Made by a program: the position numbers and the translations under genes. The notes beneath the pieces are model-generated. The model had not been told where the DNA came from. It worked only from the letters and a program-made list of their open reading frames with translations, and made no database searches. Shown here one piece after another: positions 11,254 to 19,769 of a stretch of DNA of 30,193 nt (its first letter is position 1; each line of letters begins with the position of its first letter). This stretch comes from JBBRWO01 sp964388455 (GTDB lineage Bacteria; Actinomycetota; Coriobacteriia; Anaerosomatales; JAAXUF01), in NCBI GenBank assembly GCA_964388455.1, contig CAYMAN010000026.1:1-30193 (forward strand), given 5' to 3'.

Positions 11254-12403
11254 CACTGCTCACCGCCTTCTCGTGCTGATCGATGAACTGGCGCGCGACG
11301 CCCGTCAGCGCGCGCGACACTTCGCTTCGGGGAAACTCGGTGACCACAGCAACGCCCTTGTTGACCGACTGCGGAACGATACGATCACTGGGAATCCGAA
11401 CGCTGATCTCCCGGCCGATGGCCTTTTCGATCTGCGCGGGCTGGAGGAACACCTTGCTGTCTGCGCGATTCAAGACGACCTGCACGCTATGGCCGTCGTA
11501 TCCCAGCTGGTGCAGCTTCTGCAACGAGATTCGCGTGTTCTTGATGCTTGCCACGTCCATCATCGTCATCGCCAGCAGATGGTCGCTGCGGTCAAGAGCG
11601 GTGAGAACCGTCTCGTCAAGCGAGGCGCATGTGTCCACCACCACGACGTCGAACATCTCGGCCAGAAGCTCGAGTATTCTCGCGATGCGGCCGGGTGTGA
11701 TCGACTCCGCTTCTTCAGGCTGCACGGGCGCCAGAAGGCACTTGAGGCCGGATGAGTGCTCCACCAGATAGCCGCTCAGGAGTTGCGTATCCAGGCGATC
11801 GCTCGCCTGCGCAGGTCCGGAGATGGTGAGCGTCGGCTCAAGTCCGAGCATGATCCCGACATCCCCGAACTGCAGATCGAGGTCCACCAGCACGACGGAA
11901 CGCCCCATTGAGACCAGAGCCACTCCGAGATTCGTGGCGAGCACCGTCTTGCCCACGCCGCCCTTGGTGCTGAAAACCGTGATGGTCGTCCCTCGCTTGG
12001 GTTTCACCACTTCAGGCGGAGCCGCGTCGCGCCGCCGCGTCGCCTGGAGGACGGCGCGCTCGATAGCCTCCGGCAGCTGAAACGGCGTCTCGTCGGCGCC
12101 AACTACATCCGCTACCCCCGCCCGCATCGCATGACGCAGCAGCTCTGTGGTCACTGTGCTGCGCACGAGGATGATGCTCAAGTCGGGCATCAGTTCAACC
12201 GCCTCGGCTGTTGCGCTCAGTGCCTCGTCCGCTGTTGAGCTGGGTCCCATGATGACAACGTCGGCCCCCAGGGACTGAGCCACACTGGGGACTGCAGACA
12301 ACGTCAACACAGGAGTCACCCGTTGATCGGTGAGCTCCCTGACCATGTTCAAGAGGATATGGTCGCTTCCGGTTTCCGGCTCCACCACCAGAATGTCGAT
12401 CAT
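11243..12403 (-). CDS. cpaE: TadZ/CpaE pilus localisation ATPase (MinD/ParA-like)
   Basis: TadZ proteins are MinD-family ATPases with an N-terminal receiver-like domain that position the Tad machine at the cell pole. This one has 386 residues. Residues 1-~120 look like an atypical receiver fold with no Asp at the expected acceptor strand (VVIMGPSS). A linker rich in Pro and Lys follows. The ATPase has the deviant Walker A STKGGVGKTVLATN (KGGVGKT at 147-153) and the VLVDLDLQFGDVGIMLGL stretch. The ATG at 12403 overlaps the cpaB stop in an ATGA junction. A longer frame to 12478 lies wholly inside cpaB and has no family similarity. Confidence 0.92.
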
Positions 12404-13158
12404 CGGACGACCGTCCTGATCGTCTGACCAGATGAGTCGGGAACCTCCTGTGTGGTCGCCGGCAGCAATGCGCACCACACGCGAGCCGTCTCCTCGGCGA
12501 ACACCACCCGCTCGACATCTTCAGGGGACACGGCAAGCGTCAGCGTCTTGGCAACCTCTTGCTTGTCCTCTGAACGTGATGAGCTGATGCCTCGCTCATC
12601 AGATGACTGGTTGTTCTGGTCGGAGCGAAGTGCGGTTCCAACAGCCAGCACCTTGGCATCCCCGAGAAGCAGTGTCGTGAGGTCCTTCTCGCCCTTGGGA
12701 CCTGGGGAGAAGGTCGCGTACAAGACGATATGGTCCCCGGGCTTGACCAATCCGCCGACGCCGTTCACCTCATCGACAGGAATCGTCAGAGCCAGTTGCT
12801 GCTTGGGAATCGAGAATGCGAGCCCTGCCACAGACGGCGCCGCGAACTGGTCAGGGGTCAGCTGCTGGCCGCGTGTAAGCGGGGTCGCCAGAACCATTCC
12901 CTCGACGGCCTTGGGGGTGGACACCGCACCTGCAGCGGTGAAGCGCCGCGGCACCTCTTGGAGCACCACCATCTTCTTCGCGATCATCTCATCGGCCGAA
13001 GTCCCCTGGGGCACGTCTTCCTGGGCCACAAGTACCTCGATGCGCTGCCCCTCGCTGGCTATGTTGCTTCTCGCGTCTTGAAGGTATGTGCCGGCAAAGA
13101 ACGCTGCAGCCCCCGCGAGAACCAGTGCAACGATGACGATCGCGACTTTCGACTTCAT
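12400..13158 (-). CDS. cpaB: CpaB/RcpC-like Flp pilus assembly protein (SAF domain)
   Basis: CpaB is an extracytoplasmic SAF-domain protein anchored by an N-terminal helix and needed for Flp pilus assembly. It is 252 residues. The membrane anchor is at ~5-26 (VAIVIVALVLAGAAAFFAGT). The SAF region begins with IEVLVAQEDVPQGTSADEM and continues through GMVLATPLTRGQQLTPDQF and the PVDEVNGVGGLVKPGDHIVL block. A Ser/Gln-rich linker (SDQNNQSSDERGISSSRSE) precedes the last strand-rich part. The ATG at 13158 has GGGGAGG 4 nt upstream; the longer frame to 13269 overlaps the upstream gene and was rejected. No secretin (CpaC/RcpA) accompanies it, as expected in a monoderm cell. Confidence 0.9.
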   Translation of the reverse strand: MKSKVAIVIVALVLAGAAAFFAGTYLQDARSNIASEGQRIEVLVAQEDVPQGTSADEMIAKKMVVLQEVPRRFTAAGAVSTPKAVEGMVLATPLTRGQQLTPDQFAAPSVAGLAFSIPKQQLALTIPVDEVNGVGGLVKPGDHIVLYATFSPGPKGEKDLTTLLLGDAKVLAVGTALRSDQNNQSSDERGISSSRSEDKQEVAKTLTLAVSPEDVERVVFAEETARVWCALLPATTQEVPDSSGQTIRTVVR

Positions 13159-13190
13159 GGTGCCTCCCCGTCGACTGCCCAACCACCCAA

Positions 13191-14786
13191 CTAAAAGTCG
13201 AGGTGATCCGAGACCAGATGGACTGCCTTGACCGCGAGCGAACCCGGTGGGTTGGGCACTACGACCCACCCTGGTGACGTGTACTCAACGAAGCGTCCGA
13301 CGACGGCGTCCTGCGACCCCTGTGGCGCCTCCTCAAGGAAGAACGTCGCGAAGCTGATGATCTTGAGCTGTGACTTTCCAGTGAGGTCCTCGAGCTTCTC
13401 GGTGATCGGTACGAGCAGGACCTGCTTGGTATCCGGCATGCCGGCGGCTTCCCACTGACCGAACGACTGCATCGGGACACCGGCGAGTCGATCGGCGATT
13501 CCTTGGTTCGTGGGACCGACCATGTTGCCGGTCTTCGTATCGACGAGATCGTTCAGATGCAGGATCAAGTCGGGATCGCCGACGATGTAGTCCGAGTACT
13601 GTGACCCCCCATGGCCGCCCGACTCGACCGGCGTCTCCGGATATCCGCACTGCGAGTGCTCGAGCGAGCTCGATGCGAAGTCGAGCGCAAGCAAGTTGCC
13701 GGTGGTTCCCGCTCCGCCCTCGACCTTGAGTTGGTACTGCACGCCATACTCGAATTCGAGAGTCCTGATGCTGATGTTCACGGCATCGCCGGGTCCCGCG
13801 AATGCCGGTTCGACCTCGACCTGACGAAGGATGTAGTTCGCTCGGCGCACGAGAACGCGACAGGTGGCCGCCTGAGTGTTCTTGCCTTCCTTGACCGCCA
13901 CCGTCACAGGAACCGTGATGAACGGGTCGCTGGTGGCGGGGATGTTGACCGACCCCGTGTATCGACCAGTGGCGGAATCGAGCGTCAGCTCCCGTTCAGC
14001 GCCACCCGAGGAGGCCGTGACTTTGCCTCCGTCGGCAAGCGCGCTGACCAGAGTCACCTCGATCCAACACGTCGAGTCGACACCCGAGGTGAATGTGGTC
14101 TTCTCGAGGTCGACCGCAGCGATTCTGCCGGAAGCGGGCAGCGAGCCAACCTGGACCACGCCGGGGAACTCCTCCTCGTAGCCGTTCTCATTGGTCGCGC
14201 GTACCGTTACGGGCCCCGACAGCCCCGCAGGGAAGCCGCCGGCCCATCGATCGTCACCCGCGTCCCAGAGTTGCGTCGTGTACCCGCCCATCGTCGCGCT
14301 GATCTCATCGACGTGCAGTACGGTAAGACCCCACGGCACCGGACCGCGCCCCCCTGCCAGATAGCCGACACTGGCTACGGACTGCGCGGCAATACGGCCA
14401 TCGTTGTGGCCGAGTACGCGGGCGAAGAACGAGGGCGACGTCGTGCGAACCGTAACCTTGACGTAGTTATCGCCGATATCGCTCGGACCTCCGGGCGACG
14501 GGCCATCGACACTTGAATCGACGAGATCGACGGGCACGGTGAAGTTGCGACCGGCGAAGTCCGTCACCACGCTCCAAATCTGTCCGTCATCCGCACCGTC
14601 GGCGAGTTCACGACAGCCTGCGAGCGCTGCGCTATCGGCGGCAGACTGCAACTGTCGCTTCGCGGTCATCCACAGACCCAGATCGACAGCCAGAGCGGCG
14701 AACCCGAACAGAAGGACCAGCATTATGGCGACGATTACGGCAACTGCGCCTTCGTCGTGGAAAGCCGTTGTGGGTCGTCTTCTCAT
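13191..14786 (-). CDS. TadG-like pilus-associated protein with an Ig-like insert
   Basis: The N-terminus is the TadE/TadG-type segment: a short basic stretch, a membrane helix at ~14-38 and the QLQSAADSAALAGCREL helix at 46-62 that defines Tad-like pilus proteins. The C-terminal part (~425-531) has the VLLVPITEKL and ATFFLEEA strands common to actinobacterial TadG-like proteins. Between them, residues ~190-330 are Thr/Val-rich beta sequence resembling one or two Ig-like domains (for example PVTVRATNENGYEEE and ATGRYTGSVNIPATSD). At 531 residues it is larger than most TadG relatives. It sits between tadE and cpaB in the operon. A role as a minor or tip component or an extracellular adhesin is inferred. 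Confidence 0.8.
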   Translation of the reverse strand: MRRRPTTAFHDEGAVAVIVAIMLVLLFGFAALAVDLGLWMTAKRQLQSAADSAALAGCRELADGADDGQIWSVVTDFAGRNFTVPVDLVDSSVDGPSPGGPSDIGDNYVKVTVRTTSPSFFARVLGHNDGRIAAQSVASVGYLAGGRGPVPWGLTVLHVDEISATMGGYTTQLWDAGDDRWAGGFPAGLSGPVTVRATNENGYEEEFPGVVQVGSLPASGRIAAVDLEKTTFTSGVDSTCWIEVTLVSALADGGKVTASSGGAERELTLDSATGRYTGSVNIPATSDPFITVPVTVAVKEGKNTQAATCRVLVRRANYILRQVEVEPAFAGPGDAVNISIRTLEFEYGVQYQLKVEGGAGTTGNLLALDFASSSLEHSQCGYPETPVESGGHGGSQYSDYIVGDPDLILHLNDLVDTKTGNMVGPTNQGIADRLAGVPMQSFGQWEAAGMPDTKQVLLVPITEKLEDLTGKSQLKIISFATFFLEEAPQGSQDAVVGRFVEYTSPGWVVVPNPPGSLAVKAVHLVSDHLDF

Positions 14787-14792
14787 CGATGC

Positions 14793-15164
14793 TCACTCTT
14801 TTCGCTGAACGGCCGTGCTCGACATGGATGCCGGCACAGCGATATCAGGCAACGGGGCAAGCCGCGTCACGGGCTTGGTCACGGTGACTGAGACGGAATC
14901 TGTGGTGTGCGCAATGGTCACGACGACGTTCGACGTAAGCGCTGGCGCTGCGGCGAGAGCCTTCGCACGGATCTCTGCGTCGCTGGAACCGAGGGCGCCC
15001 CACCTGACCGCTTCGCGTGCGGACTGCGCCACCTGGATGTATTCAAAGAAGGTGTAGCCGTACTGAATGATGCCGAAGAGCAGCATGGCGAGCAGGGGCA
15101 GCACAATCGCGAACTCGACCGCGCTCGCTCCTTCATCAGAACCATGCTTCGAGTGAACTTGCAT
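14793..15164 (-). CDS. tadE: TadE-like minor pseudopilin
   Basis: A small (123-residue) TadE-family pseudopilin. The cleavage and helix region GASAVEFAIVLPLLAMLLFG at 12-31 is a textbook TadE motif, with the Glu at the fifth position after the Gly. EYIQVAQSAREAVRWGALG follows. The remaining ~70 residues are a beta-rich extracellular tail. It is expected to be processed by a TadV-type prepilin peptidase, whose gene is not in the window. The ATG at 15164 has a GGGGG stretch about 10 nt upstream. Only 6 nt separate it from the TadG-like gene. Confidence 0.9.
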   Translation of the reverse strand: MQVHSKHGSDEGASAVEFAIVLPLLAMLLFGIIQYGYTFFEYIQVAQSAREAVRWGALGSSDAEIRAKALAAAPALTSNVVVTIAHTTDSVSVTVTKPVTRLAPLPDIAVPASMSSTAVQRKE

Positions 15165-15282
15165 CGCGACCGGGCCCCCTCCCAGACATCCACGGCAGGC
15201 ACAGCGTCCTCACGTTACGTCGCCATCAGAATCCGATGCAGTGCGTCATCCCCCAACGGCGCAACATGGTCTGGCGCGAAAT

Positions 15283-15312
15283 GCCGGGAGCCCGCATACG
15301 CAGGCTCCCGGC
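15283..15312 (-). terminator. Hairpin after flp (perfect 10-bp stem)
   Basis: GCCGGGAGCC (15283-15292) and GGCTCCCGGC (15303-15312) pair perfectly around a 10-nt loop, 17 nt after the flp stop. Only ATTT follows on the minus strand, so termination would be partial. A leaky terminator here fits high expression of the major pilin and lower read-through into tadE and the assembly genes. Confidence 0.6.
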
Positions 15313-15329
15313 GAATCATCGAATCGGTG

Positions 15330-15506
15330 TTACGGAAGCACGGCGTTCACCTTGTCGAACGCGCCGTCTACCTTTACGCCGATCGCGAAGACGACAGTGA
15401 TGATCACTGCGGCGATGGCTGCGACCATGATGCCGTACTCAACGGCGGTCGCGCCGTCGTCTTCGGCCATCCAGTTCTGCGCGCGGACATACAACTTCGT
15501 AAGCAT
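15330..15506 (-). CDS. flp: Flp/Fap major pilin
   Basis: The 58-residue major pilin of the Tad pilus. A short leader (MLTKLYVRAQNWMAEDDG) ends at the Gly before ATAVEYGIMVAAIAAVIITV, the Flp motif with Glu at position +5 after cleavage and the adjoining Tyr. The hydrophobic helix forms the filament core, and about 15 residues follow it. The ATG at 15506 has GGGGGAGG about 10 nt upstream; the GTG at 15515 lies only one nt from that site and was rejected. It is the first gene of the tad operon and is followed by a hairpin. Processing requires a prepilin peptidase encoded elsewhere. Confidence 0.94.
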   Translation of the reverse strand: MLTKLYVRAQNWMAEDDGATAVEYGIMVAAIAAVIITVVFAIGVKVDGAFDKVNAVLP

Positions 15507-15740
15507 TCCGTACACACCTCCCCCGTGAGGGAACCCAGTCCCTCATCGTCTGCCGGTGGTTCAGGGCGAATCCCCGAAACGATGCATATGAGAACCGGCA
15601 GGACACCAACCTTGGATACATGATGGCCTTCGAGGGGGTGAGTGCACATCACCCGAGACGGTGCATCTCGCGATGAAGAGGATGATTGGTTACTCCGACC
15701 AATGGGGGAGGTTGAGTCCCACTATTGTGGGGAACCCGCC
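15507..15740 (-). promoter_or_regulatory. flp/tad upstream region with inverted repeats (234-nt gap)
   Basis: This gap between the response regulator and flp contains no gene. It holds a 7-bp perfect hairpin TGAGGGA/TCCCTCA (15526-15545) directly before the flp Shine-Dalgarno. It also has two inverted repeats of 6 bp with 7-nt spacers: GGGTGA-N7-TCACCC (15636-15654) and ATTGGT-N7-ACCAAT (15685-15703). A small CCCAC/GTGGG hairpin (15718-15731) lies just after the response regulator stop. No strong -35/-10 pair was found. Operators for the adjacent response regulator are possible but unproven. Confidence 0.4.
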
Positions 15741-16391
15741 TCAGCGGTCGAGTTGCAGGATGCCGGTTCTGACGGCCGCCAGCACCGCCTGCGTCCGGTC
15801 AGACTGATCGAGCTTGCGCAGTATATGGCTCACGTGTGTCTTGACCGTTGTCTCGCCGATCCACAATGCGTGAGCGATTTCTTTGTTAGACATCCCCTTC
15901 GCCATCAGCCGAAGGACTTCCATCTCGCGTTCAGACAGAACCTCGCCGTCCGATCTAGGGGCGCTGGATGCTGTGCGACCCGATATGATGCGCGGAGCAA
16001 CAGCGGAATCGAACACCGACTGTCCATCAGCGATGGAGCGGATCGCGTTTACGACCCGATCAGGGCGCGTGTCCTTGAGCATGTACCCTGAGGCGCCCGC
16101 ACTGAGAACCTCGAATACGTCATCATCCTCATCAAAGCTGGTGAGGACCAGCACCGCAGTACTCGGCGCTTTTGCTCTGACTTGCCGACACGCCTCCACG
16201 CCGCCCTCACCAGGCATACGCAGGTCGAGGAGCAGCACGTCTGGCTGCGTCTCCACGCACCCGGTGATGACGCTTTGAGTGTCTTCCCCCTCGCCCACAA
16301 CTTCGATGTCGGCCTCTCCGTCGAGAAGCGTTCGCAACGCGAAGCGGACCAGCTCATGATCGTCTGCGACGAACACTCTGATCGTATTCAC
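15741..16391 (-). CDS. NarL/FixJ-family response regulator
   Basis: A 216-residue two-component DNA-binding regulator. The receiver domain (1-~120) has the acidic pair Asp10-Asp11, the phospho-acceptor Asp56 in LLLDLRMP, Thr/Ser in VLTSFD and the conserved Lys in GYMLKD (~107). A linker leads to a LuxR-type helix-turn-helix (~150-212) beginning LSEREMEVLRLMAKGMSNKE with recognition helix GETTVKTHVSHILRKL. The GTG start at 16391 shares one base with the kinase stop, and AGGAGG is 6 nt upstream, so it is co-expressed with the kinase. It lies directly before the tad operon on the same strand, making pilus control plausible but not shown. Confidence 0.94.
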   Translation of the reverse strand: MNTIRVFVADDHELVRFALRTLLDGEADIEVVGEGEDTQSVITGCVETQPDVLLLDLRMPGEGGVEACRQVRAKAPSTAVLVLTSFDEDDDVFEVLSAGASGYMLKDTRPDRVVNAIRSIADGQSVFDSAVAPRIISGRTASSAPRSDGEVLSEREMEVLRLMAKGMSNKEIAHALWIGETTVKTHVSHILRKLDQSDRTQAVLAAVRTGILQLDR

Positions 16392-17614
16392 TAGGAGCCT
16401 CCTGTCGGCAGCAAGACCCCGATGACTGTCCCGCGCTCGGGGGAACTCTCGACACTCAGTGTCCCACCCTCATGGTCCACACGTTCCCTGATGCTCTTGA
16501 GCCCCAGTGCGGTCCCCTCGGCGGTGATTGTCTCGGCGACCTCGAAGCCGCAGCCGTCGTCTGTGATCGAGAGCCTCACTTCTCGTTCGACCGCCGAAAG
16601 CCGCACCTCGAATCGGGTCGCCTGCGAGTGGCGCACCACGTTGCTCACCGATTCCTTTGCGACCCGATAGAGACACGCCTCGGCGGCCGGGGTGAGCAAC
16701 GGCTGCTGGCCTTCCACCACCAGGGTGCCTTTGATATCCCTACCCTGAGTCACCTCATGAATCCAATACTCGATTGCTCGCACCAGCCCAAGCTCCGCAA
16801 GCTTCATCGGCCTCAGGTCGTAGATGAAGCGCCTGAGTTCGCCCATGGCCACGTTGAGGCGGCCCTGCAGATCGTCGAGCTGAGATGAGATCAGGCGCGG
16901 GTCACGGAACACCTGTTTCTTGCAGAGCTCTAGCCCCAACGAGATTGAGAACAGCGACTGAACCACTCCGTCATGCATCTCGTGGGCGATTCTGTCCCGT
17001 TCGCTCGCCAGAAGCACGTATCGTCCCTGCTCGGCAAGTCGCGCGTTCTCGATCGCCGACGCTGCGAATGCCGACAGGATCGCCAGGAAGTCGACCTGAA
17101 CCGGCGAGAATGGCCGGTCGTCGGCGTTGATGGCGCAGATCAGACCGATCGGGTGGTCTTTCACGCGAACCGGTGAGGCGAGCAGCCAAGCCCCATGCTC
17201 AGGGTGATACTCGACCGCAACTTCGTGACTCTCGAACACCTGATCACCCAGCGCATCGAGTTCATCCTGCCACCACTCCTGCAGGTGCTGACGTCGACGC
17301 CCCCGAACCATGAGAGTTTCCATGTCAAGCGCGTAGTCGTGCTCATCGGTGAGTACCAACACGGCCTTGTCAGTGTCGCTGATCCGCTTCGCCCGCTCGA
17401 TGATGCACTCGAGCACCTCCTCGATCACGAGCGCTGAAGACACTGCGTCAGCGACCTCGTTCAGTGAGGCTATCAACTCGGTCTGACCTTGCTGTCGCCG
17501 GCCGCCCTGGACGACCGATGCGAAGCGGTCGCGGAGCCGTTGGATGCGCGAAGAACTGCCCCTCACCAACAGCGTGCCAGAAGAACCGTCCGCACCGTGC
17601 CGCGGTGTTTGCAT
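16391..17614 (-). CDS. Cytosolic GAF-domain sensor histidine kinase (HisKA_3, NarX/DevS-like)
   Basis: A 407-residue histidine kinase with no membrane helix. Residues ~46-195 form a GAF sensor domain ending in the helix FLAILSAFAASAIENARLAEQ. The dimerisation helix carries ERDRIAHEMHDGVVQSL with phospho-acceptor His214. The HATPase has an N-box ESVSNVVRHSQA (321-332), DDGCGF (352-357) and a closing GLKSIRERVDHEGGTLSVES. The ATG at 17614 has AGGAGG 4 nt upstream. The GAF region has HEVAVEYHPEHGAW but no obvious heme or cluster motif, so the signal is unknown. It pairs with the response regulator through a TAGTG stop/start overlap. Confidence 0.93.
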   Translation of the reverse strand: MQTPRHGADGSSGTLLVRGSSSRIQRLRDRFASVVQGGRRQQGQTELIASLNEVADAVSSALVIEEVLECIIERAKRISDTDKAVLVLTDEHDYALDMETLMVRGRRRQHLQEWWQDELDALGDQVFESHEVAVEYHPEHGAWLLASPVRVKDHPIGLICAINADDRPFSPVQVDFLAILSAFAASAIENARLAEQGRYVLLASERDRIAHEMHDGVVQSLFSISLGLELCKKQVFRDPRLISSQLDDLQGRLNVAMGELRRFIYDLRPMKLAELGLVRAIEYWIHEVTQGRDIKGTLVVEGQQPLLTPAAEACLYRVAKESVSNVVRHSQATRFEVRLSAVEREVRLSITDDGCGFEVAETITAEGTALGLKSIRERVDHEGGTLSVESSPERGTVIGVLLPTGGS

Positions 17615-17681
17615 GCCGCCTCCTGGTGAGACCCCCGGTCCCCGTCGGCGATAATCCCTACGAGCCTATTCCCCACCGGGC

Positions 17682-17723
17682 AAAAACACCACCGCCCGGC
17701 ATCCGTGAGGAGGCCGGGCGGTG
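17682..17723 (-). terminator. Intrinsic terminator of ftsH
   Basis: CACCGCCCGGC (17690-17700) pairs perfectly over 11 bp with GCCGGGCGGTG (17713-17723). On the minus strand the stem is followed by GTGTTTTTG, a proper U-run. It lies 21 nt past the ftsH stop and ends the tilS-hpt-ftsH unit before the two-component genes. Confidence 0.88.
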
Positions 17724-17744
17724 CGAATGCAGGCGTGAATCCGA

Positions 17745-19727
17745 TCAGGCGCCGTAGACGGGCGGTACCGTGGGCGGAACCTCCGGTTCCGATGCGCGGT
17801 CTGCCTCGGCCTCTTCAGGCTCGACAGGCTCCTCAGAGTCAGGCTCCGGCTCCTTGGGCGCGTTGTCCTTGGCCGTCTGCTCGTCAACGAGATACTGATC
17901 CCAGGTGCCACCCAGCAGAGCCTCGAGCTCGTTCTTGCCGATGGTCTCGCGCTCGACGAGAACTTCCGCCATCTGGTCGAGCTCTGCACGATGCTCGGTG
18001 AGGATGGTGCGGGCCTGCTCGTACGCATCGTCGATCAGGCGCGCGATCTCCTTGTCGATCTCATACGCGATTTCAGGTGAGTAGTCCGCGTTAGCCGAGA
18101 AGTCGCGACCCAGGAATACCTCGTGGTTCGCCTCGCCAAACGTCTGTGGTCCGAGCTTCTCGGACATGCCGAAGCGTGTGACCATCTGCTTAGCGAGCTT
18201 GGTTGCGCGCTCGATGTCGTTGCCGGCGCCCGTGGTGATGTCGCCGATGGCAATCTCCTCGGCGACGCGTCCACCGAGGAAGCTCGCAAGGTTTGCGAGC
18301 ATCTCGCTCTTGGTGCCAAGGAACTTCTCGTCCTCGGGCAGATGCCACGTCGAGCCCAGTGAGCGGCCACGCGGGATGATGGTGACCTTGTGGATCGAGT
18401 CGCCACCAGGCAGCACGTGACCGACGATCGCGTGACCGGACTCGTGATAGGCGATGACCTTCTTCTCGTCCTCCGAGATGAGGCGACTCTTGCGCTCGGG
18501 TCCGGCGATGACGCGATCGATGCCCTCCTCGAGCTCGATCATGTCGACCTTCTTCTTGCCGTGACGCGCAGCGAGCAGCGCACCCTCGTTGACAAGGTTC
18601 GCGAGGTCGGCGCCGGTGAAGCCCGGCGTGCGACGCGCGATGACCTCGAGGTCGATGTCATCGGCCAGGGGCTTGCCACGGGCATGAATCTTGAGGATCC
18701 CGACGCGCCCCCCGATGTCCGGGCGGTCCACCACGACCTGGCGGTCGAAGCGGCCCGGACGGAGCAACGCGGGATCGAGGATGTCGGGACGGTTTGTCGC
18801 TGCGATGAGGATGACGTTGTCCTTGATGTCGAAACCGTCCATCTCGACCAGCAGCTGGTTGAGGGTCTGCTCGCGCTCGTCGTGACCTCCGCCGAGGCCG
18901 GCACCACGCTGGCGACCGACCGCGTCGATCTCGTCGACGAAGATGATGCAGGGGCTTGCGGCCTTGGCCTGCTCGAACAGGTCGCGGACACGCGAAGCTC
19001 CGACGCCGACGAACATCTCGACGAAGTCGGAACCGGAGATGGAGAAGAACGGCACGGCGGCTTCACCCGCGACGGCGCGAGCGAGCAGCGTCTTACCGGT
19101 ACCAGGAGGGCCGACGAGCAACACGCCCTTCGGGATCTTGGCGCCGAGAGCCTGGAACTTGCCCGGGTTGGCCAAGAACTCCTTGATCTCTTGGAGCTCC
19201 TCGATCGCCTCATCGGCACCGGCGACGTCCTTGAAGGTGATCCTCGGGGAGTCGCGCGTCATGCGCTTGGCCTTGGCCTTACCGAAGCTCATGATCTTAG
19301 AGTTGCCGCCCTGCATCTGGTTGAGGAAGAAGAACATCACGACGACCAGCAGCAGAATCGGCAGAACCGAGGAGACGATGCTGATCCAGACGGGCGGACC
19401 CGACGCATCGACCTTGTAGGTCGTCTCAGGATGGCGCGCCATAAGCTCAGCTAGAGAGTCGCTGCCCACATAGGTGGACGTGAATGCGACTGCCTTCTTC
19501 TTATGTTCTTTGTCGGCAACGGTCTCCCAATAGCGACCCGCAAGCGAGTTCTCGCGCACCACGTACGTGGCGTCTGCCACGCGATCCGCCTGTACAGCCG
19601 TGACGAACTCGCTGGTGGGAAGCTCGACGGGGCCCTGGGTGCTTCCACCCATCTGGACCATGACGAACCACACAAGGACCGCCAGCAGGACCAGGTAGAG
19701 CAGGACTGTTCGGAAGTTCTTGTTCAC
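17745..19727 (-). CDS. ftsH: ATP-dependent zinc metalloprotease FtsH
   Basis: FtsH is a membrane-anchored hexameric AAA+ protease for quality control of membrane and regulatory proteins. With the GTG start at 19727 it is 660 residues. Two membrane helices (~7-25 and ~112-136) flank an extracytoplasmic domain. Walker A GPPGTGKT is at 206-213, FVDEIDAVGRQRG at ~263-275, the SRH segment LLRPGRFDR at ~322-330 and the zinc motif HESGH at 428-432. The GTG start was chosen because GAGGAG lies 10 nt upstream and the protein then begins with the usual M-N-K-N. The ATG at 19745 has no ribosome site. The tail (~605-660) is acidic and Pro/Glu-rich. The loop after the protease motif reads LGSTWHLPEDE instead of the common LGYTM-type. 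It is 24-42 nt downstream of hpt. Confidence 0.96.
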   Translation of the reverse strand: MNKNFRTVLLYLVLLAVLVWFVMVQMGGSTQGPVELPTSEFVTAVQADRVADATYVVRENSLAGRYWETVADKEHKKKAVAFTSTYVGSDSLAELMARHPETTYKVDASGPPVWISIVSSVLPILLLVVVMFFFLNQMQGGNSKIMSFGKAKAKRMTRDSPRITFKDVAGADEAIEELQEIKEFLANPGKFQALGAKIPKGVLLVGPPGTGKTLLARAVAGEAAVPFFSISGSDFVEMFVGVGASRVRDLFEQAKAASPCIIFVDEIDAVGRQRGAGLGGGHDEREQTLNQLLVEMDGFDIKDNVILIAATNRPDILDPALLRPGRFDRQVVVDRPDIGGRVGILKIHARGKPLADDIDLEVIARRTPGFTGADLANLVNEGALLAARHGKKKVDMIELEEGIDRVIAGPERKSRLISEDEKKVIAYHESGHAIVGHVLPGGDSIHKVTIIPRGRSLGSTWHLPEDEKFLGTKSEMLANLASFLGGRVAEEIAIGDITTGAGNDIERATKLAKQMVTRFGMSEKLGPQTFGEANHEVFLGRDFSANADYSPEIAYEIDKEIARLIDDAYEQARTILTEHRAELDQMAEVLVERETIGKNELEALLGGTWDQYLVDEQTAKDNAPKEPEPDSEEPVEPEEAEADRASEPEVPPTVPPVYGA

Positions 19728-19769
19728 GTCTGGTTGGCTCCTCATCGAGGTGCCGCCGCGCTGCGGCGA

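Noticed and set aside
13611..14516. 301-codon plus-strand frame opposite the TadG-like gene
   Set aside because: Arg-rich shadow with no ribosome site and no domain; the minus-strand gene fits the tad operon.
15507..15740. c-di-GMP riboswitch in the flp leader
   Set aside because: The region has hairpins, but I could not find the conserved GEMM core or its tetraloop receptor on the minus strand.
18390..19454. 354-codon plus-strand frame opposite ftsH
   Set aside because: Antisense shadow of the FtsH AAA+ region; the translated sequence is low-complexity and lacks any family motif.
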